Below are positions 1 through 11,120 of a stretch of 64,000 nt of DNA, one piece after another. The stretch lies in the NCBI GenBank assembly GCA_051530055.1, contig CM121342.1, positions 11,780,001-11,844,000 on the forward strand, in the 5' to 3' direction. The translations under genes and the position numbers were made by a program. Origin of the DNA: Neoechinorhynchus agilis (Eukaryota > Acanthocephala). The first letter of the stretch is position 1. Every line of letters begins with the position of its first letter. The notes below the pieces were generated by a model. It worked only from the letters and a program-made list of their open reading frames with translations, searched no databases and was not told the origin of the DNA.

Positions 1-64
1 GTATCATTATACAGTCAATTGAATCTTGAATTTCATCGTCAATTTCACTCTCTTTGCTCGACAT
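1..64 (-). CDS. Possible N-terminus of a gene running off the window
   Basis: On the minus strand an ATG at 64-62, preceded by A residues, opens a short acidic reading frame (MSSKESEIDDEIQDSIDC...) that stays open to the window edge. Only about 21 codons are visible, so no family can be named. It lies downstream of, and on the same strand as, the SOS-like gene, and a possible AATAAA for that gene lies between them. It could be chance. Confidence 0.25.
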   Translation of the reverse strand, partial: MSSKESEIDDEIQDSIDCIMI

Positions 65-371
65 TTTCGGTTTGCGTAAATTAAGCCCATATTTTAAAAT
101 TGTGACTTTCTTTAGATGAAACTAAAATGATCAACTTCGACTTCAAGTTCCTTAACTTTCTTCATCCATTGGCCCTTCTATTATATAAAAAATCAGTCCA
201 TTATCTCACATTATTAAATGATGAATTTTAATTTATTGAACTTATTGCATCTTAACAGAGAACTATATTTTGCAGTATCGTTCAAATGTATAAATACTAG
301 AATTGGATAAAGTGAATTTTCGCAAATATAAAAAAGATTCACGGAATCCAAACGAGAAAATCACAAAAAGC

Positions 372-1563
372 TCATAAGCGAACGATTTCTGTGATCCACG
401 CGTTTCGTTCATTCACACTGTCCGCCAATAAGATCTGTGGTTTTTGTTTTGCGCACAATAGTGCAAATGGGAATTTATGAACAGTTGTAAGTATTGCAGG
501 CATTTTATCGAAATCATCGGATATTGTAAGAGTTTTGATCGAAGCAGACCAATCTACCGTTTTGCTCAGTTTGTCTTTTTTTAATTGAAAGTTATCTTCA
601 CTCAGTGTACAGTAGACAGGTTCAGTCGCTGTCTGATGTGACAGTGAAAAGCGTGAGAGATAGCCAGAAAAAGGCTTATCAGTATTACGATTAAGACTCG
701 TCGCATAAATGTGATCCTTATGATTTGCGTCATCGATAAGATTAGCGATCTTTGTTAATTTTAGTATCAGACTCTTCAGTCTTCCAAAATCAATAGATTT
801 CATCGCCGTACTAAGAAACGCGATGTAACTTTTGATTCGTATATACATCAGTTCTCTAGATTGTCTTGTACAATACGAGAACTGATGATTGAGTGATGCT
901 CTTAGCCATGGATGGTATTAAATATCGAGTAATAAAATCGTTATCATGGCATCCACGCCAATCAGACTCTGAATACGACAAATCAATAAAACATGCAAAA
1001 TGTCCACAGTAGACCAAATCTTCAATAACATAAAAGAATTCTCCATCATCGTGTTTCAGAGTCTCAATCAAATCGTTACTTATTGTTTGGATATTCGCAA
1101 GAGCTCGCCTATTGTTGTTTCTTAAATCTTTAAGGCTCAGTAAGAACTGAACGTCGGCGATTAGGGACTGTTGCTGCTCGATAAAAGCCGATTTCGCGTC
1201 GGGCGATTTGTCCGAGTCGATCATATTAGTTGGAATATCATCAATCGGATCGAACATTATTTGTCGAAGATTCGGATCTGCGAAAGTTGCGTTTTTAATA
1301 TCAGAAATACTGACAGAAACACGATTTGGAATGGAAGCCATATATGCTGCCGTGAGACGGAAACATTCACGGAGGGTGCATTCCAGAATGAGATAAATAC
1401 ATGAGCGAGTTGGTAATGCTGCATTCCCGGATGACGACGATGAACGCAGCCACTTGGTTGGGTTTAACTTTTTAATTTCATTCGTCGAGTTAATCCAACT
1501 CTCAGAAATAAATTCTGATACCCTAAACGAGCACGCAAGAGGTGAATACGCGTAGAGATAAAA
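372..1563 (-). CDS. Son-of-sevenless-like protein: histone fold, DH and PH domains (partial model)
   Basis: Reading the minus strand from a likely splice acceptor (TAG ending at 1564), about 65 codons with a histone-fold character (YLILECTLRECFRL..., then SVSISDIKNATFADPNL) resemble the H2A-like module of SOS. They run into a divergent Dbl-homology region (FLLSLKDLRNNNRRALANI...). After 848 the frame changes by one base and continues as the last DH helix plus a PH domain, ending with the diagnostic tryptophan helix (SVNERNAWITEI). Histone fold followed by DH and PH is, to my knowledge, specific to SOS, a guanine nucleotide exchange factor for Rac/Ras acting at the membrane. No REM or CDC25 Ras-GEF domain is visible after the stop at 372-374; a possible AATAAA on the minus strand lies near 230. 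The frame change near 850 could be a sequence error, a lesion or an unresolved intron. Upstream exons are not identified. Confidence 0.5.
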
Positions 1564-2739
1564 CTAATTCAGCCTTGTTGAGACTCAATTGTACAACGTG
1601 TCTCGATCAAATTGATAGATTTTCTCCCCCTGAGGTTAAGTTCGCATAAAACAAATTAATAGCGGTTACTTCTTTTCCCTGGTGGATCAAGAGCTAATGT
1701 CACATGGCACTTCCTTTAATTACTTTTCGTTCTGATCCTTGTCCAAATGTCAAAAAAAATTTAGTATAGATTTGGAAAGGTTAGGAACCATGATCAATTA
1801 AGCTCAACCTTTAGTGAAAGACCTCTAATGTCGTCCTATCGCATAAAACGAAATTCTCTTAAGGACTCCCAGAGCACCGTGATATCGGACACGATGCCTT
1901 AAAATCCAACAACGATGGCGAATCGAAGCTAAAAAAACTCGCTCAAACGTACCGACTTGTAGGGTCCCATTAACACTTCTATGCATGAAGATTGACAAGA
2001 CAGGCGCTCATCGCTCTTTCGATGAAAAGAGAGTATCGAAGCTGCGAAAATGCCACCACTTCAATCCGAAAAATATATAAGAAGACCATTTACTCTTTCT
2101 TTAATATAGATTAATAAATTCCTAGCTAAAATTCCTGAGTCATGCTCGCAAATAGTTTTAGAAAAGGACTAGATTTCAGTTATTCAAACGAAAAGTTCAT
2201 TGGACTCATTGCAAATTTAAAAAAATCGAAACAAAGATGTTTGAAAACGCTCCGTTGTACGAAATATTGATGGAAACGTGTCCATCGGTCCTTTAAAAAT
2301 GTCCTTAGAAGATAAGTTTAAGGAAGTCTTATAAGGCTCATTAGTTCTAATGGCACAAAAAATTTGTCGATTGTTATATCAGAAACATTAAGGTTCAAAA
2401 TGTGAATTGTCTTATGATGGTTTGGTAAAGAGAAAACTGAACTTTAGGATGGGGTACCGGAAAAGCGTGAGAATAATTCCTTACTATCATAATTGTGGCG
2501 AATATACTGCTAGGAAATATTTGAAAGAGGAAGCCTCACATGCACAGGTCGATTAGATCAAGTTACAATGACTGATGAGTTGAGACTTCCTCTTTCGAAA
2601 TATCTTCAATAAAATTCGTTTTATCGGGGGGGGATTATGATCAGCACTCTTTAATTTTCCACCATAAACAAACATAAATAATTCAATGTTCAAACAAAAA
2701 ACTATAGATATTTTTCACTGACGAACTAAGCGTTTTCGA
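1564..2739. other. No gene recognised between the SOS-like gene and its neighbour
   Basis: This stretch is AT-rich with many stops in all frames. Upstream exons of the SOS-like gene should lie here but none could be tied in with confidence. A G run occurs near 2625. Confidence 0.4.
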
Positions 2740-3529
2740 TCAGTGAGTTCTTTTCAAACAATGCATTAAAAAATCGACTTTGCCAAGTTTGATATGGGAA
2801 TAAAAGACTAACCATTCGTAATTTTCCGCTTCATCGACTTTTTGAAGAATCCGCTTCAATAACAAGTGCATTAGTTTGCTCAGTTCATCTTCGGCGTTTA
2901 AATCCAGAACCCGATTGCACATTTCTTCATAGAAAAGCTAATCGATATCGATTACATAAAAAAGGAATCTCATCTCGATTACATACGTTTCGGACGTTGG
3001 GAAAGAGTTCGTTCCTTATCCATGGCATTCGACGCTTCATTTCACGAGAAGAGTTTGAATGCGATCCGAAGAATCTACGAAACTAAGGCATCCTGCGACA
3101 TTGTTAAAAAACGTTTTAAGCCCCCCACTCACGAAATCCCTAATTTGTTGTGGGAAAGTCGGAAAGAAGCACTTCATAACTTCCATGCTATCAATATGAA
3201 TACGTTCAAATTAGCTCATTAACTGAAGAAATCCGCTCAATTCGGCCTTACAGCCATCGAATTCACCTTATTTTGCGACATCTCGGATTCAAAATTTCAC
3301 CCATTTTGGTTTCCGATATTTGCAGCGAAATATCAGGAAAATAAATCATCGGTGAATTTTTAAAAATCAGAGGTGGCAAAACTAAGAAAAAGAAACGCTC
3401 CAAATAAAAGTAATTTCTGAGCTTGCTCACTGCCTTATCGATAGCATCCACAGATTCAGATTCGTGCTTGTTTATGGCCGAAAATTTAAAGGAATTTATT
3501 AAACCCAAGGAATCCATATTTATTCGCAA
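2740..3529 (-). CDS. Unrecognised 200-residue protein, three exons
   Basis: Minus-strand exons 3529-3267, 3187-3046 and 2937-2740 join through GT-AG introns of 79 nt (3266-3188) and 108 nt (3045-2938). The three exons sum to 603 nt, exactly 201 codons including the stop, and the frame stays open through both junctions, which supports the model. The protein starts MRINMDSLGLINSF, has a hydrophobic stretch near residues 45-60 (FFFLVLPPLIF), a middle segment (FFPTFPQQIRDFVSGGL) and a helical C-terminal half ending FLMHCLKRTH. I do not recognise a family. It could be a helical scaffold or trafficking subunit, but that is only an impression. It lies convergent with the SOS-like gene's upstream side and about 140 bp from the divergently transcribed elongin C gene. 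Confidence 0.6.
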
Positions 3530-3671
3530 GGTTGAAACAGTTGACTGGGGAATAAGGCGGATTTTAAAGTGAATCTAAATAAAGCGTTGAATTTAACCAT
3601 TCCCGTTTCGATTTTCCTTCTATAATATGAATAATTCAATCTTCGAACAATTTCAGATTCACTCTTTACTG

Positions 3672-4010
3672 ATGGACACCGACAAAACAACCCCGGGCTG
3701 CAAAGGTCAGAACTCGAAATTCGTTCGGATAACGTCCAAGGACGACCACGAATTTTTCGTTGATCGGGAAATGGCTATGCATGCCAGCACGACGATCCGT
3801 AATATGCTCAATGTTAGTCCTACAATTGATGAAGATGAAGACAACGTTGTTTGTTTGGATGGACTTCCTTCACACATTGTTGCGGACGTTTGCAGGTACA
3901 TTTATTATAATACATATTATACCGAAGCAGGAATCGAAGTTCCGGATTTCGATATTGGGATTGAGAATGTTGTCGAGCTGCTCGTTGCGGCGGATTTCCT
4001 AGATTGTTGA
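3672..4010 (+). CDS. ELOC: Elongin C (BTB/POZ-SKP1 fold adaptor)
   Basis: A single exon encodes a close homologue of elongin C, the small adaptor that binds elongin B and links BC-box proteins (VHL, SOCS, elongin A) to cullin-2/5 ubiquitin ligases and to the elongin transcription factor. Matching features in order are FVRITSKDDHEFFVDRE (first strands of the fold), STTIRNML, the acidic loop DEDEDN, GLPSHIVADVCRYIYY, and the family's C-terminal ending ELLVAADFLDC. The start at 3672 is chosen because it gives 112 residues, the length I recall for the human protein, and aligns MDTDKT with the human start; an in-frame ATG at 3627 would add 15 residues. No intron is needed. The gene lies head-to-head with the three-exon unknown gene. 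Confidence 0.92.
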   Translation: MDTDKTTPGCKGQNSKFVRITSKDDHEFFVDREMAMHASTTIRNMLNVSPTIDEDEDNVVCLDGLPSHIVADVCRYIYYNTYYTEAGIEVPDFDIGIENVVELLVAADFLDC

Positions 4011-4179
4011 GTTTGCAAGAATTAGCGACGATAGAGTAGCAAAATATAGTTCGATGTTCGTTTAATTCAGTCTTTTGCGTCACGGCAGATTGATTCAGGG
4101 CTTTTATATTTAAATATATTCACTTTAGAGTTCTTTTTGAAAGGAAAATCGTTACATGCGCATATTTTCTATTCCATTT

Positions 4180-4440
4180 TGGGTACTTCTGGTGCGCCCA
4201 ATGCCCATGACCGTACAGTTAAAGTTTGTAAGAATCCCTGCGGATTCTCAGATACCTCCCAAGGAGGCGGGTTCATCAGTGAGTTTCCTCCCTTCAGCGA
4301 GGTATTTCGTCTCCTTTTGTTATGAGTAATCGGCGGTTATGGATTTTGAACCCGTTGACCCAAACTGGGATCAGGAGCATTAGTCCACTTGACCACCTCA
4401 GCACAATTACGGAATGTATAAGCTTTTCCACGCATTAGTC
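4180..4440 (-). repeat. tRNA-derived SINE, copy 1
   Basis: On the minus strand the head near 4400-4330 carries a box-A-like TGGTCAAGTGG and a box-B-like GGTTCAAAATCC, spaced as in a class II (long variable arm) tRNA. The head is followed by the family body (GGAGACGAAATACC, a GGAGG/CCTCC pair and CTGAGAATCC) and a tail with GTACGGTCATGGGC. The same order recurs at 4.6, 6.4, 39.3, 59.3 and 59.8 kb. That supports a SINE transcribed by RNA polymerase III and mobilised by a LINE; which LINE is not clear. Confidence 0.75.
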
Positions 4441-4454
4441 TGGATAAGCTTTCC

Positions 4455-4830
4455 GATTTTAACATCTTTATGCGTGACTCAGCCATAGTCTTTTTATCGA
4501 TGAGTATAAGATTATTCTTTTTTCACCATGCACGACTGAATTATGGACACACAGTCTAACGATTTCGGTCTGGGAAGCGCTGATCTAAAGGAGACGAAAT
4601 ACCTCGCTGAAGGGAAAAGGAAACTCACTGATTAGTCCCGCCTCCTTGGGAGATATCTGAGAATCCGGAGGGATTCTTCCAAACTTATAACTGTACGGTC
4701 ATGGGCATTGGGCGCAGACCAGCGCTTCCCAGACCAATGAATCGGTGGACGGTGTGTTGGTGAAAAAAGAATAATCTTACACTCATCGATAAAAAGGCAT
4801 TTGGCTGAGCCACGCATAAAGATGTTAAAA
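4455..4830 (+). repeat. SINE copy 2 with its tail duplicated in inverted orientation
   Basis: Body and tail of the SINE read forward from about 4585 to 4830. Immediately upstream, 4455-4580 is the same tail reversed: the segment holding AAGATGTTAAAA, GAATAATCTT and the hammer-like TCATCGATAAAAA pairs with 4715-4830. The result is an inverted repeat of about 110-bp arms around the SINE body, probably from insertion of one copy next to another or from a fold-back event. Confidence 0.65.
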
Positions 4831-6369
4831 ACTTCTGATGCAAATATTTCATTGGTGTTATCCAATTTTGTTGATTATAGCTTTCACGTTTATGACTTTT
4901 TACGTGTTGAACGATTGCGATTTACGACGTTAATAAGACATTTAGCTATGTTACATCTCTTCATTGTTAAAAGTCATAAACGTAAATGATAATGACATTT
5001 TCAAAAATCAACAGAAGTGGATAACACCAATCAAATCACCGCGAAGCGAGAATGCTTTTAATAATGAAATTTGTGGACTGATGCGTACTCAGTGTTTAAC
5101 TATTCGGCGAATAACTTTGTGCATTCACAACTGTCGTTGGGAAAAATTAGTCCGTTTAATTCTGTTTCCTTTATGTAGCAATGCCTCCACCTTCCATAGT
5201 GGAATTGTGATTCCAGTAAAATTGGCATTAGATGTCATATTCTCTTTTTCAATGTGTAATCTCATGTTGTTGAGTTTGCCAAAAGGAATGGAGTCCGGTC
5301 CATAATTGAGCAGCTCCATAATATCGGGTGTTAAGACAATCCGTAACGGCTGTTGGGATTTTTATTGAAAACACTGACGGGTGCCGCTGTCCATTATTTT
5401 GCGGTCGAAAAGAAAGCATAAGGAATTTTTGACGCACTTAAATATTGGAGATGTGTCATCAAGGATCAAAAGAGCTTTTCATTCATCTATATTTCGACGA
5501 ATGTTGGTCGTGTAAAGAATGAAAAGCTGATTAGATGGAAACTTGAGCTATGATCATCTAAGTTCTAGACACTTTCATCGTTAGCCCATATTGAAAACGA
5601 TACAGCCAAAGGCTGTCAAAGTATAATAGCAATTGTGATATCGGTTAGTTTCGACTACATCATAAATGTAATTATATTATCGATTACTAACCGTTATCGT
5701 TCGTTGTACCATGAAACGCTTTCGCGGTTCCGTTAGCTAAATAAAACCACGTTTTCGGTTCTACAACAGCAATCATATCAGGAAAATCCTTCGGGATGGT
5801 AAACATTCCTGGTCAAAGACAATGGTGACCACGCCGGTAGTGCTCGAATAATCACAGATATTGCTAGCAGTTCCGATCGGCCCAAACTAGTTGGAGAGGG
5901 GTTCGGAAATGAAACTTGCATCATATCCATACGAGAAGAGAATATTTTTAGATTTTTGTAAATTCAGAATTTCAATCTTTCGAAAGTAGAGAGGTCGATT
6001 GATGTCATCAGCACGAGTTGGATCAAAATATGAAAATACAATCTAGGATCATAATCACACTTGAAATGAATTCACGACTTATAAGGAACATACAATCGAA
6101 GCATCATTCTATAGTTATAAGTGTTAGTGGTTGCAGCAATACAAAATGTGAATCTTTTCTTGCAAAGGAATCGACGCATTGATAGCTGCAGTGAGATAAA
6201 GCAATCATCTGTCGAAAAAGAAACACTGACAATCGTAGAATACTAAATGAATTGGAGACATTATCTTTTGGGAAGGGCATTCACTATATTGACCACTCAA
6301 CGATTGATATGGTTCGAATTCAATATCAATCATAAAAGTAAAATCAAAAGTGAGAAAGTTCATGGAGCG
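4831..6369. other. No gene recognised
   Basis: AT-rich sequence with only short frames that resemble nothing I know. No repeat copy or RNA gene was recognised. Confidence 0.4.
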
Positions 6370-6600
6370 TCAAGACGAGTTGGGAAGTCAATAAGTTGAC
6401 GCAACTCACCGATGACGCACAGCCAAAGTGTACGAAATGCTGCTGAAGGCAGGAAACTCACTGATGAGCCCCGCCTCCTGTGGAGGTATCTGAGGGTCCT
6501 GAGGATGTACAAAATCTTTACCGTATGCATCAGAGTCTAAGTGATTCAATCACTTCTCTAGTGCAAGTGATCGGTGTGGCTTCATGCCAAAAAGCCGAGG
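6370..6600 (+). repeat. SINE copy 3, fused to a scrap of LINE family 4
   Basis: The SINE body starts near 6405 (CACCGATGACGC, then TACGAAATGCTGC and CACTGATGAG) and ends with the tail variant AGTGATTCAATCACTTC. Its tRNA-like head is missing: bases 6372-6405 are instead a piece of the APE-type LINE found at 38.6-40.7 kb, with the same junction as at 39.3 kb. Confidence 0.65.
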
Positions 6601-6865
6601 AATGGCTGCAATAATCTGATCCGCCTGTTCCTCGGAATGTTGGAATTCAGATTCAAAATAGTATATAGAGCTGGAAAAATGACCGTTCCCGTCGATACAA
6701 TGTCAAGGGACGTATGTACTTCTGGATATATTAAGAGAGCAAACGACAATGACCTCTTGAAAATCATTCACCGAACTTTAGGCCATCCTGGAATCACGCG
6801 ATTGTTTAGTTACGTTCAAAATAACAATCTACCATATTCTGTTCAGGATGCGCGTAAAGAATAGC
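6575..6865 (+). mobile_element. Fossil fragment of a Ty3/gypsy-type LTR retroelement
   Basis: A short stretch of pol is recognisable: the end of the RNase H region (FKIVYRAGKMTVPVDTMSR) followed by the zinc-binding start of integrase (HRTLGHPGITRLF). No LTR, gag, protease or reverse transcriptase is visible around it. It is a broken, strongly truncated old copy abutting a SINE. Confidence 0.7.
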
Positions 6866-7150
6866 TAATTCATAAAAATTATAATTGAAGCCTTCCTCTC
6901 CACTATCAGTATTAAATGCAAATCGTTGTGCTCTACGTCTATCTCCATCAATTCTAACTGTAACGACGATAAATTCCCAATCAGGCTGGAGTTCGAAATT
7001 ATTCAAAAGCGAAGTGCAAACTAAATTCGCAAGTTGCTGAACTGAATCTGGGAGGGAAGCCACCGCAGTGGCAAGGACATAGCCGTAACCAGTTTCTTCC
7101 AAAATGATGTAGTCTCCCACTAAAGATTCACAGAAATCTAGAATATTCAT
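6806..7150 (-). CDS. Unrecognised 114-residue open frame
   Basis: The minus-strand frame MNILDFCESLVGDYIIL... has protein-like composition, with alternating hydrophobic strands (DWEFIVVTVRIDGDRRR) that suggest a small alpha-beta fold. The spacing recalls Tctex-type dynein light chains, but key residues could not be matched, so no function is given. Its 3' end overlaps the LTR fragment on the other strand, so the stop may lie in transposon sequence and the true C-terminus could be lost. No partner exon was found. Confidence 0.35.
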   Translation of the reverse strand: MNILDFCESLVGDYIILEETGYGYVLATAVASLPDSVQQLANLVCTSLLNNFELQPDWEFIVVTVRIDGDRRRAQRFAFNTDSGEEGFNYNFYELAILYAHPEQNMVDCYFERN

Positions 7151-8460
7151 CTAAATAAACATCACCTCAAATGGGACGCTCTACCAAAACCTATAGACAG
7201 TGCCGGTCGTTGTCAATTCAGGGGCGGGGGAGAAATACTAGGTCCCTCATCCCGATAGATAAGAGTCCGCAGCCTCGCAAAATTTGTGACTGAGCCATTC
7301 CGTGGATGAGTCATACAGCTTGCTCCACTGAGGGTTATGATGATAACACATTTTATTGTTCAACGTAGAGGAACCATGTAAACACTCGAATTCTGATTGG
7401 ATAAGAAACTGGCTATTGATTTTGGAGAGAATTACGAGTCCGGGCGGGTGGGAATATCCCGTCGGGTTGGAAGGTCTGGTGTGGATTGGTACTTATTGTT
7501 TCTAGAGCGCTTGAAAAGTTGGTCTTTCTTTAGGTTCATTTCAAGTTCTGATATCCGAGAAGATTGGGCAGCATGGAAAAAGGAGTGTAGATATAGGAGG
7601 GTGTGAGGTTGGGGGAGGATGAAACGAATTGGGATTACGAGTTTTGTGCTCATGTGAAAAGGGGAATAAAATGTGGTGGTAGGGTTGAGAAACATTGGGT
7701 GAGCAGGGGAAAATCAACTGTACAAATTTTAGATGCTCATCTATGAAGCGTTTCAAGGCGACGGATTTGAAATTGGGAAAGGTTGCAGAAGACGGGATCC
7801 CCCTAGGCGAGGGAAGGTAAAATAAAGCTGTAGTAAAATTTGTAGAGGTCGTGTGAAGGGATTCCTAAATGTCGGAAGCGTTTGAGGAGATGAATATTGA
7901 ACGTCATTTTATCTTGCTGTCTTCAAAGCAATGGACAAATCTCCATAATGATGCTACTCAATTTTGGCTATACGATCAACGACATTCATAGTGACTAATG
8001 AAAACCCTCTATCCTCACAAGCGATTTTCTAAACTGGGATTATGGCGTCCTGATCTTCGTCTTCGAATATAGCGAACCCCTTATATCCGTCTATCCTCCC
8101 AGGTATGATAGACTCCCAATCCTCGCGCCAATCACGCGATGTCAAACGATCAAGAAGCAGGAGAACGACCCTCGTGGTATTCAATACCAGAATCCAAGTC
8201 ATAAAACTCATAGTCGATAGTTTTCAAATGCTAAACAAGCTTTCCAAGCCTGGTGTCAGGAGTCCGTTTCAATCCTAACTCTACGACAGATCGTACTTCC
8301 TGAAATACGAATTGCTTTACGATATAAATATCTCGCAAGTCATTTGATAATCTCTTGGACTACGCAAATGATGTCGGATTGCCATTGAGAGCATGCATCA
8401 TTGAATTCCACTGCTCAGATCTCAGAAAGACGGCCAACATGAGACTTGTTATGGTGTTGA
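7151..8460. other. No gene recognised; G-rich patch at 7430-7830
   Basis: The plus strand at 7430-7830 is unusually G-rich. Its minus-strand translation is rich in Pro, Ser, Thr and Phe, like the ORF1 region of LINE family 4 at 40 kb, so it may be a decayed fragment of that LINE. A short minus-strand frame at 8211-8029 (ends KGFAIFEDEDQDAIIP) is unassigned. Confidence 0.3.
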
Positions 8461-8530
8461 ACCAGCCTGAAGAAGGAGTAAAACTTCGAAATATTGGTCC
8501 CAAATTGCTTACAACAGTTCCCCACCGTCG
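8440..8530 (+). ncRNA. Hammerhead-like core in a PLE-type terminal repeat
   Basis: CTGAAGA at 8467-8473 is followed 14 nt later by GAAA at 8488-8491, in the context CTTCGAAATATTGGTCC that recurs at 38.03 kb. Hammerhead ribozymes in PLE terminal repeats have CUGANGA, stem II, then GAAA. The first box here is altered (CTGAAGA), so activity is doubtful. Confidence 0.4.
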
Positions 8531-9200
8531 ATTATAAATTGGTCAGATTTTTTCCTGGTATAGTAGAAAGTAAGACTATGTTGACATTCAGTTACTATCC
8601 GTCGGTAAGTTTACGAAACAGTCGCAAGTAAGATGAGAGGTGAACTCATTTATAAATGATCACCGAGATTTTCTGTGAAATTACGGGGAGTGATGCAAGT
8701 GTAAAAGTGGTAATTACCTTGAACTGACAACGAAAATATTGCTCATTTAGCATTATATTTATCCAGACATTCTACTAATCTACGAATAATTAATAGTGGG
8801 GCAGAATTAGATAGCAATAAATTTTTGATATGAAGTTGTAACAAGGTTCTGAACTTCGCCAGATCAAATATCATTCAATTAAAACATCTCGCTCTATGGA
8901 ATGTGCTTACCAAAAACCACCAATAAGAATTTGATCTTAGTAGAAAGGTAAAGAAGAAGCTAACCGTAAAAAAATCCGCATAGTATTTAACTAATTATTT
9001 TTTTGCAGGTACAACATAGATTTAAGAACATTCTAGTTTTGGCCTTAGATCGCCTCAATTTTCCACGTAATATTCTCTATTGATGATGATATTGTCCTTG
9101 TTTTTTAGGAAGTACTGCTTCTGGTTTATTCACACGAAATGATCTACATAACAATTAAAATTTGAATGCTTAATACTGTCTTTTCTTATGTGTTATGAAA

Positions 9201-9460
9201 GCTATCGTTTGATAATAATCCGGATTGTTCAATAGCGTTCGACCACGAATTTGGATTAAATTACGCGATATTAAAATTAATCGTTTTGGTATTAAATAAC
9301 CCAATGACATCCTATCGATTTCAAAAGGTCTCGCTTTTTACCAGAGTAAGGACTGATAATATTTACTAAATTATTAAAGTTGGTAGCTATCGTTTGATAA
9401 TAATCCGGATTGTTCAATAGCGTTCGACCACGAATTTGGATTATATTACGCGATATTAAA
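9201..9460. repeat. 75-bp direct repeat (9201-9275 and 9386-9460)
   Basis: Two copies beginning GCTATCGTTTGATAATAATC and ending CGCGATATTAAA differ at a single base (AAAT versus ATAT) and are 185 bp apart. On the minus strand both encode the same open peptide (RGRTLLNNPDYYQTIA), so a duplicated coding exon is possible but unproven. Confidence 0.8.
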
Positions 9461-9664
9461 GAGGGGGACAACAACACAAAGTCCAAATTTCTGTTAAAAA
9501 CTTAACTCTTCCTTAGTAGATGCATATTTACTATGAATACTTTTGCCCATTTTTATGTTTAGCTTCGTTATTCAATCAATATAATAAATGTAATTTTTTG
9601 GGGGTGATCAATTATTACCGAAGGTATCAACGAATAAGTACAATTAGTAATTCTTAAAAGCGAT

Positions 9665-10108
9665 TTAATAATAATCGTAGGTAATGTTTGGGTCAGGATT
9701 TCGAGGAATGTAGCCATACGGATGGGCAACGATTAAATCCCAAAATGTTTCCTGTGCTGCCGGTCTAACTGATGGATTCTTTAACAATCCAGTTGCAATT
9801 AAATGTGCATCAGTATCTCCTTGGAAAAACAGTCGTGTAGGTTTGTTTCGGCTACATTTACCCATTGCTTTTGGCACGATTCGAACGAACTGGCGACTCA
9901 TGTTTAAATATGTTGATTCCAACCTTCGATCAACAAAGTGTTTATGATGTTTAGCCAAGAATGTAAATGCATCACATTCCTGGTCGTTCACCATATATTT
10001 AAGCGGATCAATATTGACAGATCGCTCCGGGTAGAAATATATTTTCGGAATTTTAAATCTAAGCTTCTGCTTAATAAATAGATTTGTTTCTTTCAATACC
10101 AAAAACAA
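9665..10108 (-). CDS. Unrecognised protein segment, probably a terminal exon
   Basis: A 147-codon minus-strand frame has strong protein character: balanced composition, several Pro/Tyr/Trp motifs (IPKIYFYPERSVNIDPLKY, TFWDLIVAHPYGYIPRN) and a stop at 9665. The real exon may begin at an AG near 10088 or 10058 rather than at the ATG. I do not recognise the family. It may be the last exon of a minus-strand gene whose other exons are among the candidates at 10976-11120, 12747-12797 and 13.9-14.2 kb. Confidence 0.45.
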   Translation of the reverse strand: MFLVLKETNLFIKQKLRFKIPKIYFYPERSVNIDPLKYMVNDQECDAFTFLAKHHKHFVDRRLESTYLNMSRQFVRIVPKAMGKCSRNKPTRLFFQGDTDAHLIATGLLKNPSVRPAAQETFWDLIVAHPYGYIPRNPDPNITYDYY

Positions 10109-10975
10109 TACTATTTTTATCGTTGCTGTTTAAAATGTTGTATTCACTTGCGTTTGTTATGCAATGTAAATAAAATCCGCAGTTATCAAATGTCTATTTT
10201 TATCGGTATATAAGTGATGATCGAATTATAAAAGACTTACTTTTTCATCCGATAAGTAAATATTATTATGCTTATCACGACAAAGATACTTGTTATGGTA
10301 AGCGTTTCTAAAGTAATAAACGCTTTTTGTTAGAAAGGTAAAAGCTCCATCCTCTCGAATTATTTTCCAAGTCTCTAAAAAATTATTAAAGTTTTTTCGG
10401 TTTAAAGTCTTGATTTAATTTTTGAAAACGTTCAAAATATCGTGCTCAGTCATATTGAACAGTGAAAGTGATGCAAAGCTTTTTATCATAAGCAAATAAT
10501 TAAAACAGAATATTTAAAATTGCTTATTTTTAGAAGCTAAGGATTCTTCAATTTTGGATGTAAATGGCTGAAAAATTAATACTTTCTTAAATTATGTTAA
10601 TACCAAAAGTGATGTTTTATCGTTTTTGCAATTCACACACAGTGATGTAATTCTTAAAACAATTTGAAAGCCTTCTGTCCATTATTTAAAGATTTCTTAT
10701 GGGCACTTCGATGTTGGACACACATAATACAAATGACCGCTCATGACAACTTAAAGGATTTCAAGTTAACTTAAATGCCACTTGGAGGATCGGCAGGCGT
10801 ATGAGAGATGTAGAATTAAAAAACGACGAACTTTGTAGCCTTTAAGGAAAAATGCATATGTGGTGCACTTAGTTGTTTAAGCTAACAGGTATTTCAGCAA
10901 TTGTGATTGATAATTTCTTTTCAATTGTGTACATGAAAAACCTACGACATCATCGATTGAAGTTTAGTTACTTAC
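10109..10975. other. No gene recognised
   Basis: AT-rich, no convincing exon. It would be intron if the minus-strand candidates on either side belong to one gene. Confidence 0.35.
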
Positions 10976-11120
10976 CTTCAAGAAGTCCAAATCGATGAGT
11001 GCTTACGTCTGCTAGTCCAATGTTTGTGTCATTCTTATAATTGGACAACGCCGTCAAAAAGTAGAATTTTTTCCATAGTTTACCAAACATGAACGTTGGA
11101 CATCGGGCTCTTATATAAAC
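10976..11120 (-). CDS. Candidate internal exon, minus strand
   Basis: The minus-strand frame MFGKLWKKFYFLTALSNYK... ...LADVSTHRFGLLE runs into a strong donor, GAAG|GTAAGTAAC, at 10976/10975. The upstream boundary is not clear. Its SNYKND motif is echoed by SNYKTG at about 13.9 kb on the same strand, suggesting duplicated exons. Family unknown. The opposite strand also has an open frame here (11096-11299), which weakens the call. Confidence 0.35.

Noticed and set aside
848-880. A 21-nt GT-AG intron (GTATTG...CTAG) to join the two SOS-like frames
   Set aside because: Far shorter than any other intron here, and removing 21 nt does not change the frame as required; a one-base discrepancy fits better.
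6806-7150. Tctex-type dynein light chain
   Set aside because: Only general spacing is similar; no diagnostic residues could be matched.
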